From NCBI RefSeq assembly GCF_030732225.1, contig NZ_CP132230.1, forward strand, positions 1,855,001-1,919,000: DNA of 64,000 nucleotides, given 5' to 3'. Under the pieces are notes generated by a model. That model was not told the origin of the DNA, ran no database searches, and worked only from the letters and a program-made list of their open reading frames with translations. Origin of the DNA: Streptococcus iniae (lineage in GTDB: Bacteria > Bacillota > Bacilli > Lactobacillales > Streptococcaceae). A program made the position numbers and the translations under genes. Shown piece by piece: positions 12,634 to 20,768 of the stretch (the first letter of the stretch is position 1; every line of letters begins with the position of its first letter).

Positions 12634-13872
12634 ATGAAAAAACTAATCATCTCACTTCTATTATGCTTCATTTGCCTCCCCCTAAAAACAGTTAGTGCTG
12701 AAGCATTAAAAATTAAGGCTGACAGTACTCTTGTTTACGACGTTACAAGTGGCAAAATTTTGTATGAATCACATGCCAAAGAAAAAGTCCCAGTCGCTTC
12801 ACTCAGCAAAGCATTAACAGCATATTTAGTATACAAAGCTGTTGACAACAAAAAAATAAAATGGAACACCCCTGTCAAAATTTCCAACTATCCTTATGAA
12901 TTGACAGCTAATTATGACATTAGCAATGTTCCCTTAGACGCTCGTGAATATACTGTTGAGGAATTACTAGAAGCCATGCTTGTGACTAACGCCAACAGCG
13001 CAGCTATTGCCCTAGCAGAAAAAATTTCCGGAACAGAACCCTTATTTGTTGATTTGATGAAAAAACAACTCAAAGAATGGGGCATTAATCAGAATACAGT
13101 GGTTAATGCAACTGGTTTACCAAATAGTATTCTAGGATCAAACCGCTACCCAAAATCTAAAGAAGATGCCGAAAATCTATTCAGTGCTTTAGATTTAGCC
13201 ATTGTAAGCCGACATTTGTTGCAAGAATATCCTCAAGTCCTGAAACTGACCAATAAAGCCACTACTACTTTTTCTGGCACTTCTATTTATTCATATAATT
13301 ACATGCTTAAAGGGATGCCTTTTGAAAGACCTGATATCAACGGACTTTTTGTTGGCTATTCAGAAAAAAACGGCGCTTCATTTATGGCTAGTAGCAAACA
13401 AAACAAGATGCATCTTGTTACAATTGTTTTAAATGCCAAATCAACTGATACTGATGAGTTCCCCCATTTTAAGGCAACCAATCAATTATTAAACCATATT
13501 TACAGTCACTTTGAGAAAAAAGCACTGATTAGCAAGGGCAGTAAGCTTTCTGGAAAAACACTTACCGTTGCTGATAGTCCACAAAAAGAAGTCTCCTTAA
13601 CAGCTAAAGAAACACTCTATATTGTCCAGAAAAAAGGAGAAGACACTTCTGATTCTATCGAAGTAAGACCACTTCACAAGCAGGTCACAGCACCTGTTAA
13701 AGCAAAACAAACACTAGCTAAAGCAAGTTTTAAAGATAAGGCTATTATCGGAACAGGTTATTTAGGAGAAACACCATCTGTCGAATTGGTTTCAAAAGAT
13801 GATATCAAAAAGAGTTTCTTCCTAAAAGTTTGGTGGAACCATTTCGTTAACTATGTTAATGAAGAATTATAA
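12634..13872 (+). CDS. D,D-carboxypeptidase-like protein with degenerate active site
   Basis: This 412-aa exported protein has the PBP5/DacA fold. A signal peptide (cleavage near VSA-EA) is followed by the peptidase S11 domain and a C-terminal domain with an amphipathic end (FFLKVWWNHFV). SxxK is intact (S56-LS-K59). The SxN position reads N119-A-N121, and the KTG position reads F239-V-G. The neighbour at 13941 keeps all three motifs. Since Lys and Thr of KTG are needed for catalysis in this family, this copy is probably inactive or altered, perhaps a peptidoglycan- or penicillin-binding scaffold. That is inference. A strong terminator follows. Confidence 0.88.
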   Translation: MKKLIISLLLCFICLPLKTVSAEALKIKADSTLVYDVTSGKILYESHAKEKVPVASLSKALTAYLVYKAVDNKKIKWNTPVKISNYPYELTANYDISNVPLDAREYTVEELLEAMLVTNANSAAIALAEKISGTEPLFVDLMKKQLKEWGINQNTVVNATGLPNSILGSNRYPKSKEDAENLFSALDLAIVSRHLLQEYPQVLKLTNKATTTFSGTSIYSYNYMLKGMPFERPDINGLFVGYSEKNGASFMASSKQNKMHLVTIVLNAKSTDTDEFPHFKATNQLLNHIYSHFEKKALISKGSKLSGKTLTVADSPQKEVSLTAKETLYIVQKKGEDTSDSIEVRPLHKQVTAPVKAKQTLAKASFKDKAIIGTGYLGETPSVELVSKDDIKKSFFLKVWWNHFVNYVNEEL

Positions 13873-13879
13873 GACCCCT

Positions 13880-13906
13880 AGAAGGCTTCATAAGCCTTCT
13901 TTTTTT
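13880..13906 (+). terminator. Terminator after the first carboxypeptidase-like gene
   Basis: A perfect 9-bp stem, AGAAGGCTT (13880..13888) with AAGCCTTCT (13892..13900), is followed by six T. The T tract overlaps the -35 box of the next gene. Confidence 0.92.
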
Positions 13907-13933
13907 GACCATTTCTGCTATCCTTGTTACAAT
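13905..13933 (+). promoter_or_regulatory. Promoter of the second carboxypeptidase; transcript likely leaderless
   Basis: TTGACC (13905..13910), a 17-base spacer and TACAAT (13928..13933) form a near-consensus promoter. Only 7 bases separate the -10 box from ATG at 13941, and there is no Shine-Dalgarno sequence. Transcription should therefore start at or within a base or two of the start codon. Confidence 0.75.
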
Positions 13934-13940
13934 AATAATT

Positions 13941-15149
13941 ATGAAAAAATGTCTTATTTCTTTCCTATTAGTATTAGTATTACTATTCATTCCACTACCT
14001 GTAACGGCAGATAATACTTTACATATTTCAAGTAATGCTGCCCTAGTTGTTGAATTTGATACTGGCAAAATCCTTTATGCACAAGATGCTGAAAAACGAC
14101 TCCCTATCGCCTCATTAACAAAAATTCTTACGGTTTATTTAACACTTAAAGAAATCAAAGCAGGAAGATTACATTGGCAAGATCAAGTTCCTATTTCAGA
14201 GTATGCCAAAAAATTATCAGAAAATCCTGAGATTAGCAATCCTACCTTCACCAAAGACTCCTACTCTGTTCAGGAACTTATTGATTCCAGTTTAATCTTC
14301 AGTGCTAATAGCTCAGCCATTGCACTGGCTGAAAAAGTCGCTGGAAGTGAACCAAAATTTGTTGATAAAATGAAACAACAACTCATGGACTGGAATATTT
14401 CTGATTTTCACATTGTCAACGCCTCTGGTTTAAACAACACCATGCTTGGAGAATGTATCTATCCTGGATCTGCTAAAACTGATGAAAACGAAATGACCGC
14501 AAAGGACCTCGCCATTATTAGTCATCATCTCATCTCAGAATTCCCAGAAATTCTAAAGACAACTTCTCAAACCAAGATGACATTTGAAGAAGAGGATTTT
14601 ACCAATTCAAACCTTTTACTTTCTAGACAAGAAATGGCATATCCTGGGGTAGACGGACTCAAAACCGGAACCACCGAAAATTCAGGTTATTCCTTTATTG
14701 CCACAGCTCTACAAGATAAGATGAGAGTTATTACTGTTATTTTAAATGCTAAGGGAGAAGATTCCAGCCGCTTTTCACAAACCAAAACGCTTTTAGATTA
14801 CACTTATCAAACTTTTGAAAAAAAAAGAATTCCTAAAGGACATGTTTTTAAAGAAATGGTAACCATTAAAAGAGGAAAAAAGGAAAAAATAGCTGTCAAA
14901 ACAGGGGAAGAAATGATCATTGTTAAAAAGAAAAACACAGCCAAACTAAGCTTCCAACAAGACATTAAAAATTCTGCAAGTCTTGCCCCAATTGACAAAA
15001 ATCACTACATTGGAAAGATTCATTTTAAAGATTCCGATATAAAACAAACTGCTTACCCCGGGAAAAAAGAGGAGACAACTATTTATACAAACGCTTTTGT
15101 TAAAAAATCCAATCTTATCGATAAGCTTTTGAGATTTTTTAAACGTTAA
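13941..15149 (+). CDS. dacA: D-alanyl-D-alanine carboxypeptidase (PBP5/DacA type)
   Basis: This 402-aa low-molecular-mass penicillin-binding protein removes the terminal D-Ala from peptidoglycan stem peptides outside the membrane. From Met at 13941 it has a signal peptide (MKKCLISFLLVLVLLFIP; cleavage near VTA-DN) and catalytic motifs S58-LT-K61, S121-A-N123 and K241-T-G. A beta-rich C-terminal domain and an amphipathic basic tail (LIDKLLRFFKR) should rest on the membrane. It is a tandem paralogue of the upstream gene, separated by a terminator and with its own promoter. An upstream in-frame start at 13905 would lie in the -35 box, so I reject it. Confidence 0.93.
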   Translation: MKKCLISFLLVLVLLFIPLPVTADNTLHISSNAALVVEFDTGKILYAQDAEKRLPIASLTKILTVYLTLKEIKAGRLHWQDQVPISEYAKKLSENPEISNPTFTKDSYSVQELIDSSLIFSANSSAIALAEKVAGSEPKFVDKMKQQLMDWNISDFHIVNASGLNNTMLGECIYPGSAKTDENEMTAKDLAIISHHLISEFPEILKTTSQTKMTFEEEDFTNSNLLLSRQEMAYPGVDGLKTGTTENSGYSFIATALQDKMRVITVILNAKGEDSSRFSQTKTLLDYTYQTFEKKRIPKGHVFKEMVTIKRGKKEKIAVKTGEEMIIVKKKNTAKLSFQQDIKNSASLAPIDKNHYIGKIHFKDSDIKQTAYPGKKEETTIYTNAFVKKSNLIDKLLRFFKR

Positions 15150-15154
15150 TCATA

Positions 15155-15178
15155 TTTTTTAATAAACTTATTAAAAAA
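15155..15178. terminator. AT-rich hairpin after dacA
   Basis: TTTTTTAATAA (15155..15165) and TTATTAAAAAA (15168..15178) are perfect complements. The stem is weak, with no G or C, so terminator function is only possible. Confidence 0.4.
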
Positions 15179-15240
15179 ACACTTCATGAGGTTAAGTCAA
15201 GTTTTTAGAGTAACAAACGTAGAATTTTAATCTATTTATT

Positions 15241-16095
15241 TTAAGCACTTACCTTTTCAAATTGATTAGGTGTAAGATACCCTAAACTTTGATGGATTCG
15301 TTTTGAATTATAAAAGGCTTCGATGTACCAGAAAATACTCTGATAGGCTTCTTCAAAGTTCTTATATTTAAATTGATACACCCACTCTCTTTTTAAATGT
15401 CCATGCCAAGATTCAAGACTGGCATTATGATAAGGGTATCCCCTTCGACTGAAAGAGTGAGTCATCCCATAATACTTAAGCAACTCTTCATACTCTAGAC
15501 TCGTATACTGGCTTCCTTGGTCAGAATGAAGAATAACAGCTTCTGGATAGTCTTGTGATTTAATGGCCTTATTTAAAGTTCTTTGCACTAATTCTACAGT
15601 CATTCGCTTGCCCAAATCCCAAGCAATGACTTTTTTAGTATAACGATCCATAATGGTTGAGAGATAAGCCCATCCTTGTTGAGTAGGAATATAAGTAATG
15701 TCGGTTGACCAAACCTTATTTTTCTTTGTAGGTTCAGTCTGTATGAGATTTTTTCGATTGATGTGATCACTTAGTGAGTATCCAGGCTTAAATTTCTTAA
15801 TGACTACAGACTTGAGTTGAAGTTGCTTCATTAGCTTCTGTACCAGTTTTAACCCGACTTTTTCCCCTTGTTTAAATAGAAGATGATGAATTTTAGGAGC
15901 ACCATAGATTCCTCGGTTAGCATTGAAGAGTTGAGAAATTTTGAGTGACAGGTATTGTCTCCTTAATTGAGTTTTAGATGGATGTCGGTTAATCCGTTCA
16001 TAATAACTTGATTCAGGAACATCAAGGAGTTGACAGCTTAGTCTGACATTGAGTGCTAAAGTTTGTATGGTTTGAGCCATATCCGCAGCACTCAC
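15241..16095 (-). CDS. IS3-family transposase OrfB (left copy)
   Basis: This 284-aa DDE integrase domain protein has D in WSTDITYIP, D in LHSDQGSQY and E in ASLESWHGHLKRE. The HTH_21-like N-terminal part reads NRGIYGAPKIHHLL. A GTG start overlaps the orfA stop by 4 bases (GTGA) in the -1 frame, so in this family an OrfAB fusion by -1 frameshifting at the AAAAAG run is expected to be the active transposase. The sequence is intact and identical in protein to the right copy. Confidence 0.93.
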   Translation of the reverse strand: MSAADMAQTIQTLALNVRLSCQLLDVPESSYYERINRHPSKTQLRRQYLSLKISQLFNANRGIYGAPKIHHLLFKQGEKVGLKLVQKLMKQLQLKSVVIKKFKPGYSLSDHINRKNLIQTEPTKKNKVWSTDITYIPTQQGWAYLSTIMDRYTKKVIAWDLGKRMTVELVQRTLNKAIKSQDYPEAVILHSDQGSQYTSLEYEELLKYYGMTHSFSRRGYPYHNASLESWHGHLKREWVYQFKYKNFEEAYQSIFWYIEAFYNSKRIHQSLGYLTPNQFEKVSA

Positions 16096-16352
16096 TTCTT
16101 TTTCTCGGCGAATATGGTCAATACTTTTTTTAAGATGTCTCGTTCTTCCTTAACTTTAGCCAGTTGTCTTTTTAATTCTAGAAAATCAGCTTTAGAGACG
16201 GAGCTTTCATTAGATTTAGAGTAGAGGTCTATCCATTTATAAATTGTTGCAGGGGCCACGTCGTATTCTTTAGACAGCTGGGTGACGGATTGACCAGAAT
16301 GATAGAAGGCGATAAGGGTTTCTTTAAATTCTTTTGAGTAGCGTTTTTTCAT
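16092..16352 (-). CDS. IS3-family OrfA (left copy)
   Basis: This 86-aa protein carries the helix-turn-helix (QSVTQLSKEYDVAPATIYKW) that binds the IS ends, followed by a leucine-rich coiled coil (LKRQLAKVKEERDILKKVL) for dimerisation. It ends in a Lys run over AAAAAG, where slippage into orfB can occur. Confidence 0.92.
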   Translation of the reverse strand: MKKRYSKEFKETLIAFYHSGQSVTQLSKEYDVAPATIYKWIDLYSKSNESSVSKADFLELKRQLAKVKEERDILKKVLTIFAEKKK

Positions 16353-16372
16353 GTTTTTGTCCTTTGTCTAAA

Positions 16373-17546
16373 TTATACAATAGTGACTCTAAGATTTAAG
16401 GATAACATCATATAATATCTCAGAACACTTTGAAGAAGCAATTTAGTCTCATACATCTCATGAACATCCGTTATCATTTCTGGATATTTATCTTTTGAAT
16501 CACCATGAGTATAATAATTACGTGTTTGAGTCAATCTTGTTATCAGTACTTCTCTATCACAGTTCGAAAAAATTTTAGTCCGATTAAGTTCATCTATTGA
16601 ATCAAATAAATTTTTTAAACGTTCGGAAAGTCTTGGCTCTTTCTTCTTGAATTTCAATCTGTTTCTAAATTTTTCTCTAATATCTTCTAAAATATGTGTA
16701 TTTATAAACTCAATCAAAGATTGTTTAGCATTTTTTTCAATATCAGATAGATATTGTGGAATTTTAAAATTCTTAAAATTTCTAGAATAAACTTCTAAAT
16801 TCCTAATAGCATCAATTAATTGGTCTTCTAAATATAAATCACCATGAAGATTTTTTGAAAATTGTCTCACTATAAACTCAAGTGCCTCAGATTTATCAAA
16901 CCAATGATTTAAAATAAGTTCAAAGTTATCTTCAAGTTTCCTCAAAGAAATATCTTGTCGAGAATGTCCCCATTTTTTAGACTTTCTAGCATGCTGAACA
17001 AAGTACTTCCCCTTTATAATCGGCAAACGCTTATCTTCTAACATTTTATAATCAACTAGAAATTCAATATTAGTAAACGATAACGGGATATTTGATAAAA
17101 TCTCAATAAATTCTTTAAATTTACGTGAAGCTTGATAGAACTCATCGAAACATCTTATACTTGAATCAGTCGAACTAAGTTTGATAAGATAATCACTTGA
17201 AAATGAAGTAGTTGTAAACGAAGAATGTAGTGTTGCCATATCTTCAAAGTTCATCCCAAGTGATTTTATTAATACTTTTGTTGACTGATATTTATCTACA
17301 GCACTCTCAAAAATAGTTTGATTATCGCCATGCTTAATGGTTACTAATGATTTTTCGATCCATTCTTCAATATGTTCAAAACTAAATTTATAGTCTTTAA
17401 TTTCTTGAGAGTCTAGTTTGTTAATTAAAGATTTAAAAGATTCTGGACTGCCATCAAAATCATCAATTGCATTATAAAATACATTATATATCTTAAAATT
17501 TTTTACGCGATATTTGGTAATAGGGAATCCAGGGTAAGTAGAGGTC
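16373..17546 (-). pseudogene. ApeA-like HEPN antiphage protein, middle and C-terminal part, interrupted
   Basis: An open frame on the minus strand starts inside the right IS copy at about 17546, where its first codon is split by the insertion. It ends at 16373 inside the left IS copy, which supplies the last dozen residues (MMLSLNLRVTIV) and the stop. Near its end it has an HEPN active-site motif R-N-x3-H (TRNYYTHGDSKDKY), as in ApeA HEPN ribonucleases. Together with 18771..19036 it makes one protein of about 455-465 aa. If the right IS is removed with one copy of its 3-bp duplication, the frame reads on as ...PSVT-STYPGF... . The true C terminus is lost. Family assignment is by motif and architecture only. 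Confidence 0.7.
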
Positions 17547-17604
17547 TGATGTTATCCTTAAATCTTAGAGTCACTATTGTATAATTTAGACAAAGGACAA
17601 AAAC

Positions 17605-17865
17605 ATGAAAAAACGCTACTCAAAAGAATTTAAAGAAACCCTTATCGCCTTCTATCATTCTGGTCAATCCGTCACCCAGCTGTCTAAAGAATACGACGTG
17701 GCCCCTGCAACAATTTATAAATGGATAGACCTCTACTCTAAATCTAATGAAAGCTCCGTCTCTAAAGCTGATTTTCTAGAATTAAAAAGACAACTGGCTA
17801 AAGTTAAGGAAGAACGAGACATCTTAAAAAAAGTATTGACCATATTCGCCGAGAAAAAGAAGTGA
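17605..17865 (+). CDS. IS3-family OrfA (right copy)
   Basis: The 86-aa helix-turn-helix protein is identical to the product of 16092..16352. The HTH (about residues 18-40) is followed by a short leucine-zipper-like coil. The stop TGA overlaps the GTG start of orfB, and the AAAAAG run at the end of the gene is the likely -1 slip site. Confidence 0.92.
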   Translation: MKKRYSKEFKETLIAFYHSGQSVTQLSKEYDVAPATIYKWIDLYSKSNESSVSKADFLELKRQLAKVKEERDILKKVLTIFAEKKK

Positions 17866-18716
17866 GTGCTGCGGATATGGCTCAAACCATACAAACTTTA
17901 GCACTCAATGTCAGACTAAGCTGTCAACTCCTTGATGTTCCTGAATCAAGTTATTATGAACGGATTAACCGACATCCATCTAAAACTCAATTAAGGAGAC
18001 AATACCTGTCACTCAAAATTTCTCAACTCTTCAATGCTAACCGAGGAATCTATGGTGCTCCTAAAATTCATCATCTTCTATTTAAACAAGGGGAAAAAGT
18101 CGGGTTAAAACTGGTACAGAAGCTAATGAAGCAACTTCAACTCAAGTCTGTAGTCATTAAGAAATTTAAGCCTGGATACTCACTAAGTGATCACATCAAT
18201 CGAAAAAATCTCATACAGACTGAACCTACAAAGAAAAATAAGGTTTGGTCAACCGACATTACTTATATTCCTACTCAACAAGGATGGGCTTATCTCTCAA
18301 CCATTATGGATCGTTATACTAAAAAAGTCATTGCTTGGGATTTGGGCAAGCGAATGACTGTAGAATTAGTGCAAAGAACTTTAAATAAGGCCATTAAATC
18401 ACAAGACTATCCAGAAGCTGTTATTCTTCATTCTGACCAAGGAAGCCAGTATACGAGTCTAGAGTATGAAGAGTTGCTTAAGTATTATGGGATGACTCAC
18501 TCTTTCAGTCGAAGGGGATACCCTTATCATAATGCCAGTCTTGAATCTTGGCATGGACATTTAAAAAGAGAGTGGGTGTATCAATTTAAATATAAGAACT
18601 TTGAAGAAGCCTATCAGAGTATTTTCTGGTACATCGAAGCCTTTTATAATTCAAAACGAATCCATCAAAGTTTAGGGTATCTTACACCTAATCAATTTGA
18701 AAAGGTAAGTGCTTAA
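17862..18716 (+). CDS. IS3-family transposase OrfB (right copy)
   Basis: The 284-aa catalytic subunit is identical to the left copy. The DDE residues lie in STDITYIP, HSDQGSQY and LESWHGHLK. It is intact, so the element may still move. Two identical copies in one window suggest recent transposition or copying by recombination. Confidence 0.93.
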   Translation: MSAADMAQTIQTLALNVRLSCQLLDVPESSYYERINRHPSKTQLRRQYLSLKISQLFNANRGIYGAPKIHHLLFKQGEKVGLKLVQKLMKQLQLKSVVIKKFKPGYSLSDHINRKNLIQTEPTKKNKVWSTDITYIPTQQGWAYLSTIMDRYTKKVIAWDLGKRMTVELVQRTLNKAIKSQDYPEAVILHSDQGSQYTSLEYEELLKYYGMTHSFSRRGYPYHNASLESWHGHLKREWVYQFKYKNFEEAYQSIFWYIEAFYNSKRIHQSLGYLTPNQFEKVSA

Positions 18717-18748
18717 AATAAATAGATTAAAATTCTACGTTTGTTACT

Positions 18749-19036
18749 CTAAAAACTTGACTTAACCTCAGTCACACTTGGTTCTCCGTAAGTATTTAAA
18801 ATTAAGATATTACCGTTACTAGAATACCCATATATCTTTTCTAAGTGTTTTCCAAATCCAAATGAAATATCTTTCTCCTCTGGAAATTCACCAAATAATT
18901 CCAAAATTATTTCTCTGGGAGAGTAATGTAAAATACCACTTAAGTAATTATTTTCATTAACAATATCTTCGGGCAATTCCGAAAAATAACCCTTAATTTC
19001 AAACTCTTTATCCCAAGTATAATTTTTAAATGTCAT
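18749..19036 (-). pseudogene. ApeA-like antiphage protein, N-terminal part
   Basis: The 95-aa frame begins with a good ribosome binding site (AAGGATAATATG). Its native part is the first 88-89 residues; the last few (EVKSSF) are read from the IS end. The sequence resembles the ApeA N-terminal domain, with EIKGYFSELP near residue 15 followed by LSGILHYSP and ILELFGEF (pattern GxF-LP ... GxLxY ... LxLxG). It continues in frame into the fragment ending at 16373 once the IS at 17547..18770 is removed. The 379-aa zinc-ribbon gene lies 81 bases upstream in the same direction, so they were probably one transcript. Confidence 0.7.
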
Positions 19037-19117
19037 ATTATCCTTCCTAACTGTTAATCAGAGATCCTTCATATTCTTTTAAATCCTGAGTTTACGATGA
19101 TAGTAGCATTATTTATA

Positions 19118-20257
19118 TTAAATCAACTTCCAATTATCATTATCCGTGTTATCAATCATAATTTTTCTACGATTACTTAAGAATTCGTCGCTCACAAAAT
19201 ATTGTCCTAATCGTTCTACGAACCCACATTTCTGACAAGTATAAAGATAATCTCCTCTTATTTCATTCACTAAAACTGTATTGAATTCAAATTGATTGCC
19301 ACACTCATCACAGGTCATACTAAGATGGTCACTGCTAAATATTAAATCAAAAATGTTCTCTAATCCTTTATTATCATCCCCTGATAATGCTAAGATTATC
19401 TTCAAATTTCTGATATATTGGTTAAACTCTGATGTTTCCTCATCTATATCTATATATTTTTCAAAAATAGCTATAACAACCTCTACCAAATATAGTAGAA
19501 TATACGGGATTTTTTGATAGTACAAGTTCCAAAACTCATCCCAAATTTTATCATCTGCAAATATAAAATTAAGATTTTGCTTCTCAGTGGGATAATTTAT
19601 ATTTTTAGTCACCAAATGAATTGATTTATCAAATGCACTAGTCAAACTATTTTCAGCCTTTCGATTGTATATTACATCATACAACAATTCTGGATTAAGT
19701 AATTTTTGACTAAAATCAAGTGTGCTATTTTTAGATTGAACTAGTTCCTTCGCTTTTGAGAATAAGTCAATAACAAAATCTTTCTTTCCTTTTAAATCAC
19801 TAACATCATATTCTCTAGGGCTTCCATACTGCACTTTTCCTAAAAAATCATGTGGTTGAACTAGTATCCAGCCTAAATAGAACAAATTATCCTGTAAAGG
19901 CTTCCTAGCAAGTGAAAAAGCAACAGTTACCTTTCCCCTTTCTATACAGCTCAGTGATTCAAAAAGATAATAATTTAAGTCTCGTAGAATTGAAAAGAAT
20001 ATATGAGGGATAAAGACTTTTTCAGAAATATCTATATCCTTTTGTCTCTCTAGCTCATCAAAAAGGTCAGTTTTCTCATCTATTTCATTAGTAAATCTAA
20101 AAGACAAACTTGATAATTGATATTTATCAGCCTTAACCAATATATCAACTAAAATGTCATACAAATAAAGCATCAATTGATGGCGTTTTCTATACTTGGC
20201 TGGCAATAACTCTGAGATATATGATTCGACCAATACCACTTCCTCAATTCTTTTCAT
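19118..20257 (-). CDS. Unrecognised 379-aa protein with C-terminal zinc ribbon
   Basis: I do not recognise a family with confidence. The first 300 residues look all-helical, with a central stretch (SLARKPLQDNLFYLGWIL) like the membrane-proximal or HEPN-like helices of DUF5677-type proteins. The C terminus has two CxxC knuckles, CDECG and CQKCG, 20-odd residues apart, forming a probable zinc ribbon. A TATAAT (20266..20271) lies 8 bases before the ATG and there is no Shine-Dalgarno, so translation may be leaderless. It is placed between an AbiJ-like kinase and an ApeA-like gene, so a defence role is a reasonable guess from context only. Confidence 0.75.
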   Translation of the reverse strand: MKRIEEVVLVESYISELLPAKYRKRHQLMLYLYDILVDILVKADKYQLSSLSFRFTNEIDEKTDLFDELERQKDIDISEKVFIPHIFFSILRDLNYYLFESLSCIERGKVTVAFSLARKPLQDNLFYLGWILVQPHDFLGKVQYGSPREYDVSDLKGKKDFVIDLFSKAKELVQSKNSTLDFSQKLLNPELLYDVIYNRKAENSLTSAFDKSIHLVTKNINYPTEKQNLNFIFADDKIWDEFWNLYYQKIPYILLYLVEVVIAIFEKYIDIDEETSEFNQYIRNLKIILALSGDDNKGLENIFDLIFSSDHLSMTCDECGNQFEFNTVLVNEIRGDYLYTCQKCGFVERLGQYFVSDEFLSNRRKIMIDNTDNDNWKLI

Positions 20258-20768
20258 CTATCAATATTATACTCCAAAACTCTTACACTTACCTAAAACA
20301 ATCCTATTAATGCACTGTTTAAGTTTTTTAAAAAAATCAAGACTTATTCTACGATTTTTTAAGTCTTGCAATCGTCAGGAATATTGTTTTAAAGCCTTTC
20401 TTAATTTACTAAATCGATTCTAAAGCTATTAAAGTGATATCAATTAGGTAAAAAATAGACAACAGCAGTATCTTCTTGAAAATTTAAAAATCTCTTTACT
20501 TGTAATAAAGTAAGACAGCTTATTGTTTTAATTTTCTACCAATAATAACTGATATATCTTAGAGAGCAATCTTTTATTACTATTGGATAAAAACAATTCT
20601 AATGGATTTCCTTGCTTATTCATAAATATCTTTACTTATATCTGCATAATTAGTAAATACTTTTTCAACCCAAACAGTTAATATCGTAGAAAACATAATC
20701 TTTTTCTCTACACTTTTTAGATAATAAAATTTAAGTAGAAGATGCAAACTAAAACAAAACCTACACAA
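20258..20768. other. 511-bp gap in the defence island
   Basis: The AT-rich stretch between the kinase and the zinc-ribbon gene holds the TATAAT of the latter (20266..20271, minus) and a weak 6-bp hairpin at about 20497..20516. No gene, strong terminator or long repeat is visible. It may be remnant sequence of a lost gene. Confidence 0.4.

Larger units (their letters stand above)
15187..16410 (-). mobile_element. IS3-family insertion sequence, left copy
   Basis: The 1224-bp element has ends TGAGGTTA... (15187) and ...TAACATCA (16410), which are imperfect inverted repeats sharing TTAGAGT and AC. It encodes orfA and orfB with proteins identical to those of the copy at 17547..18770, which lies in opposite orientation. 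The flanking triplets (TCA before, TAT after) do not match. This copy therefore lacks a target duplication and probably marks a rearrangement or deletion junction. Confidence 0.88.
17547..18770 (+). mobile_element. IS3-family insertion sequence, right copy, with 3-bp target duplication
   Basis: This 1224-bp copy is inverted relative to the one at 15187..16410, and their transposase products are identical. Ends are TGATGTTATCC (17547) and CTTAACCTCA (18770). GTC occurs immediately on both sides (17544..17546 and 18771..18773), a 3-bp duplication as expected for this family. It sits inside an ApeA-like gene. Confidence 0.92.

Noticed and set aside
15187..18770. Composite transposon carrying a defence gene
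   Set aside because: The gene between the two IS copies continues beyond the right copy, and only the right copy has a target duplication. The IS pair interrupts the gene and did not bring it in.
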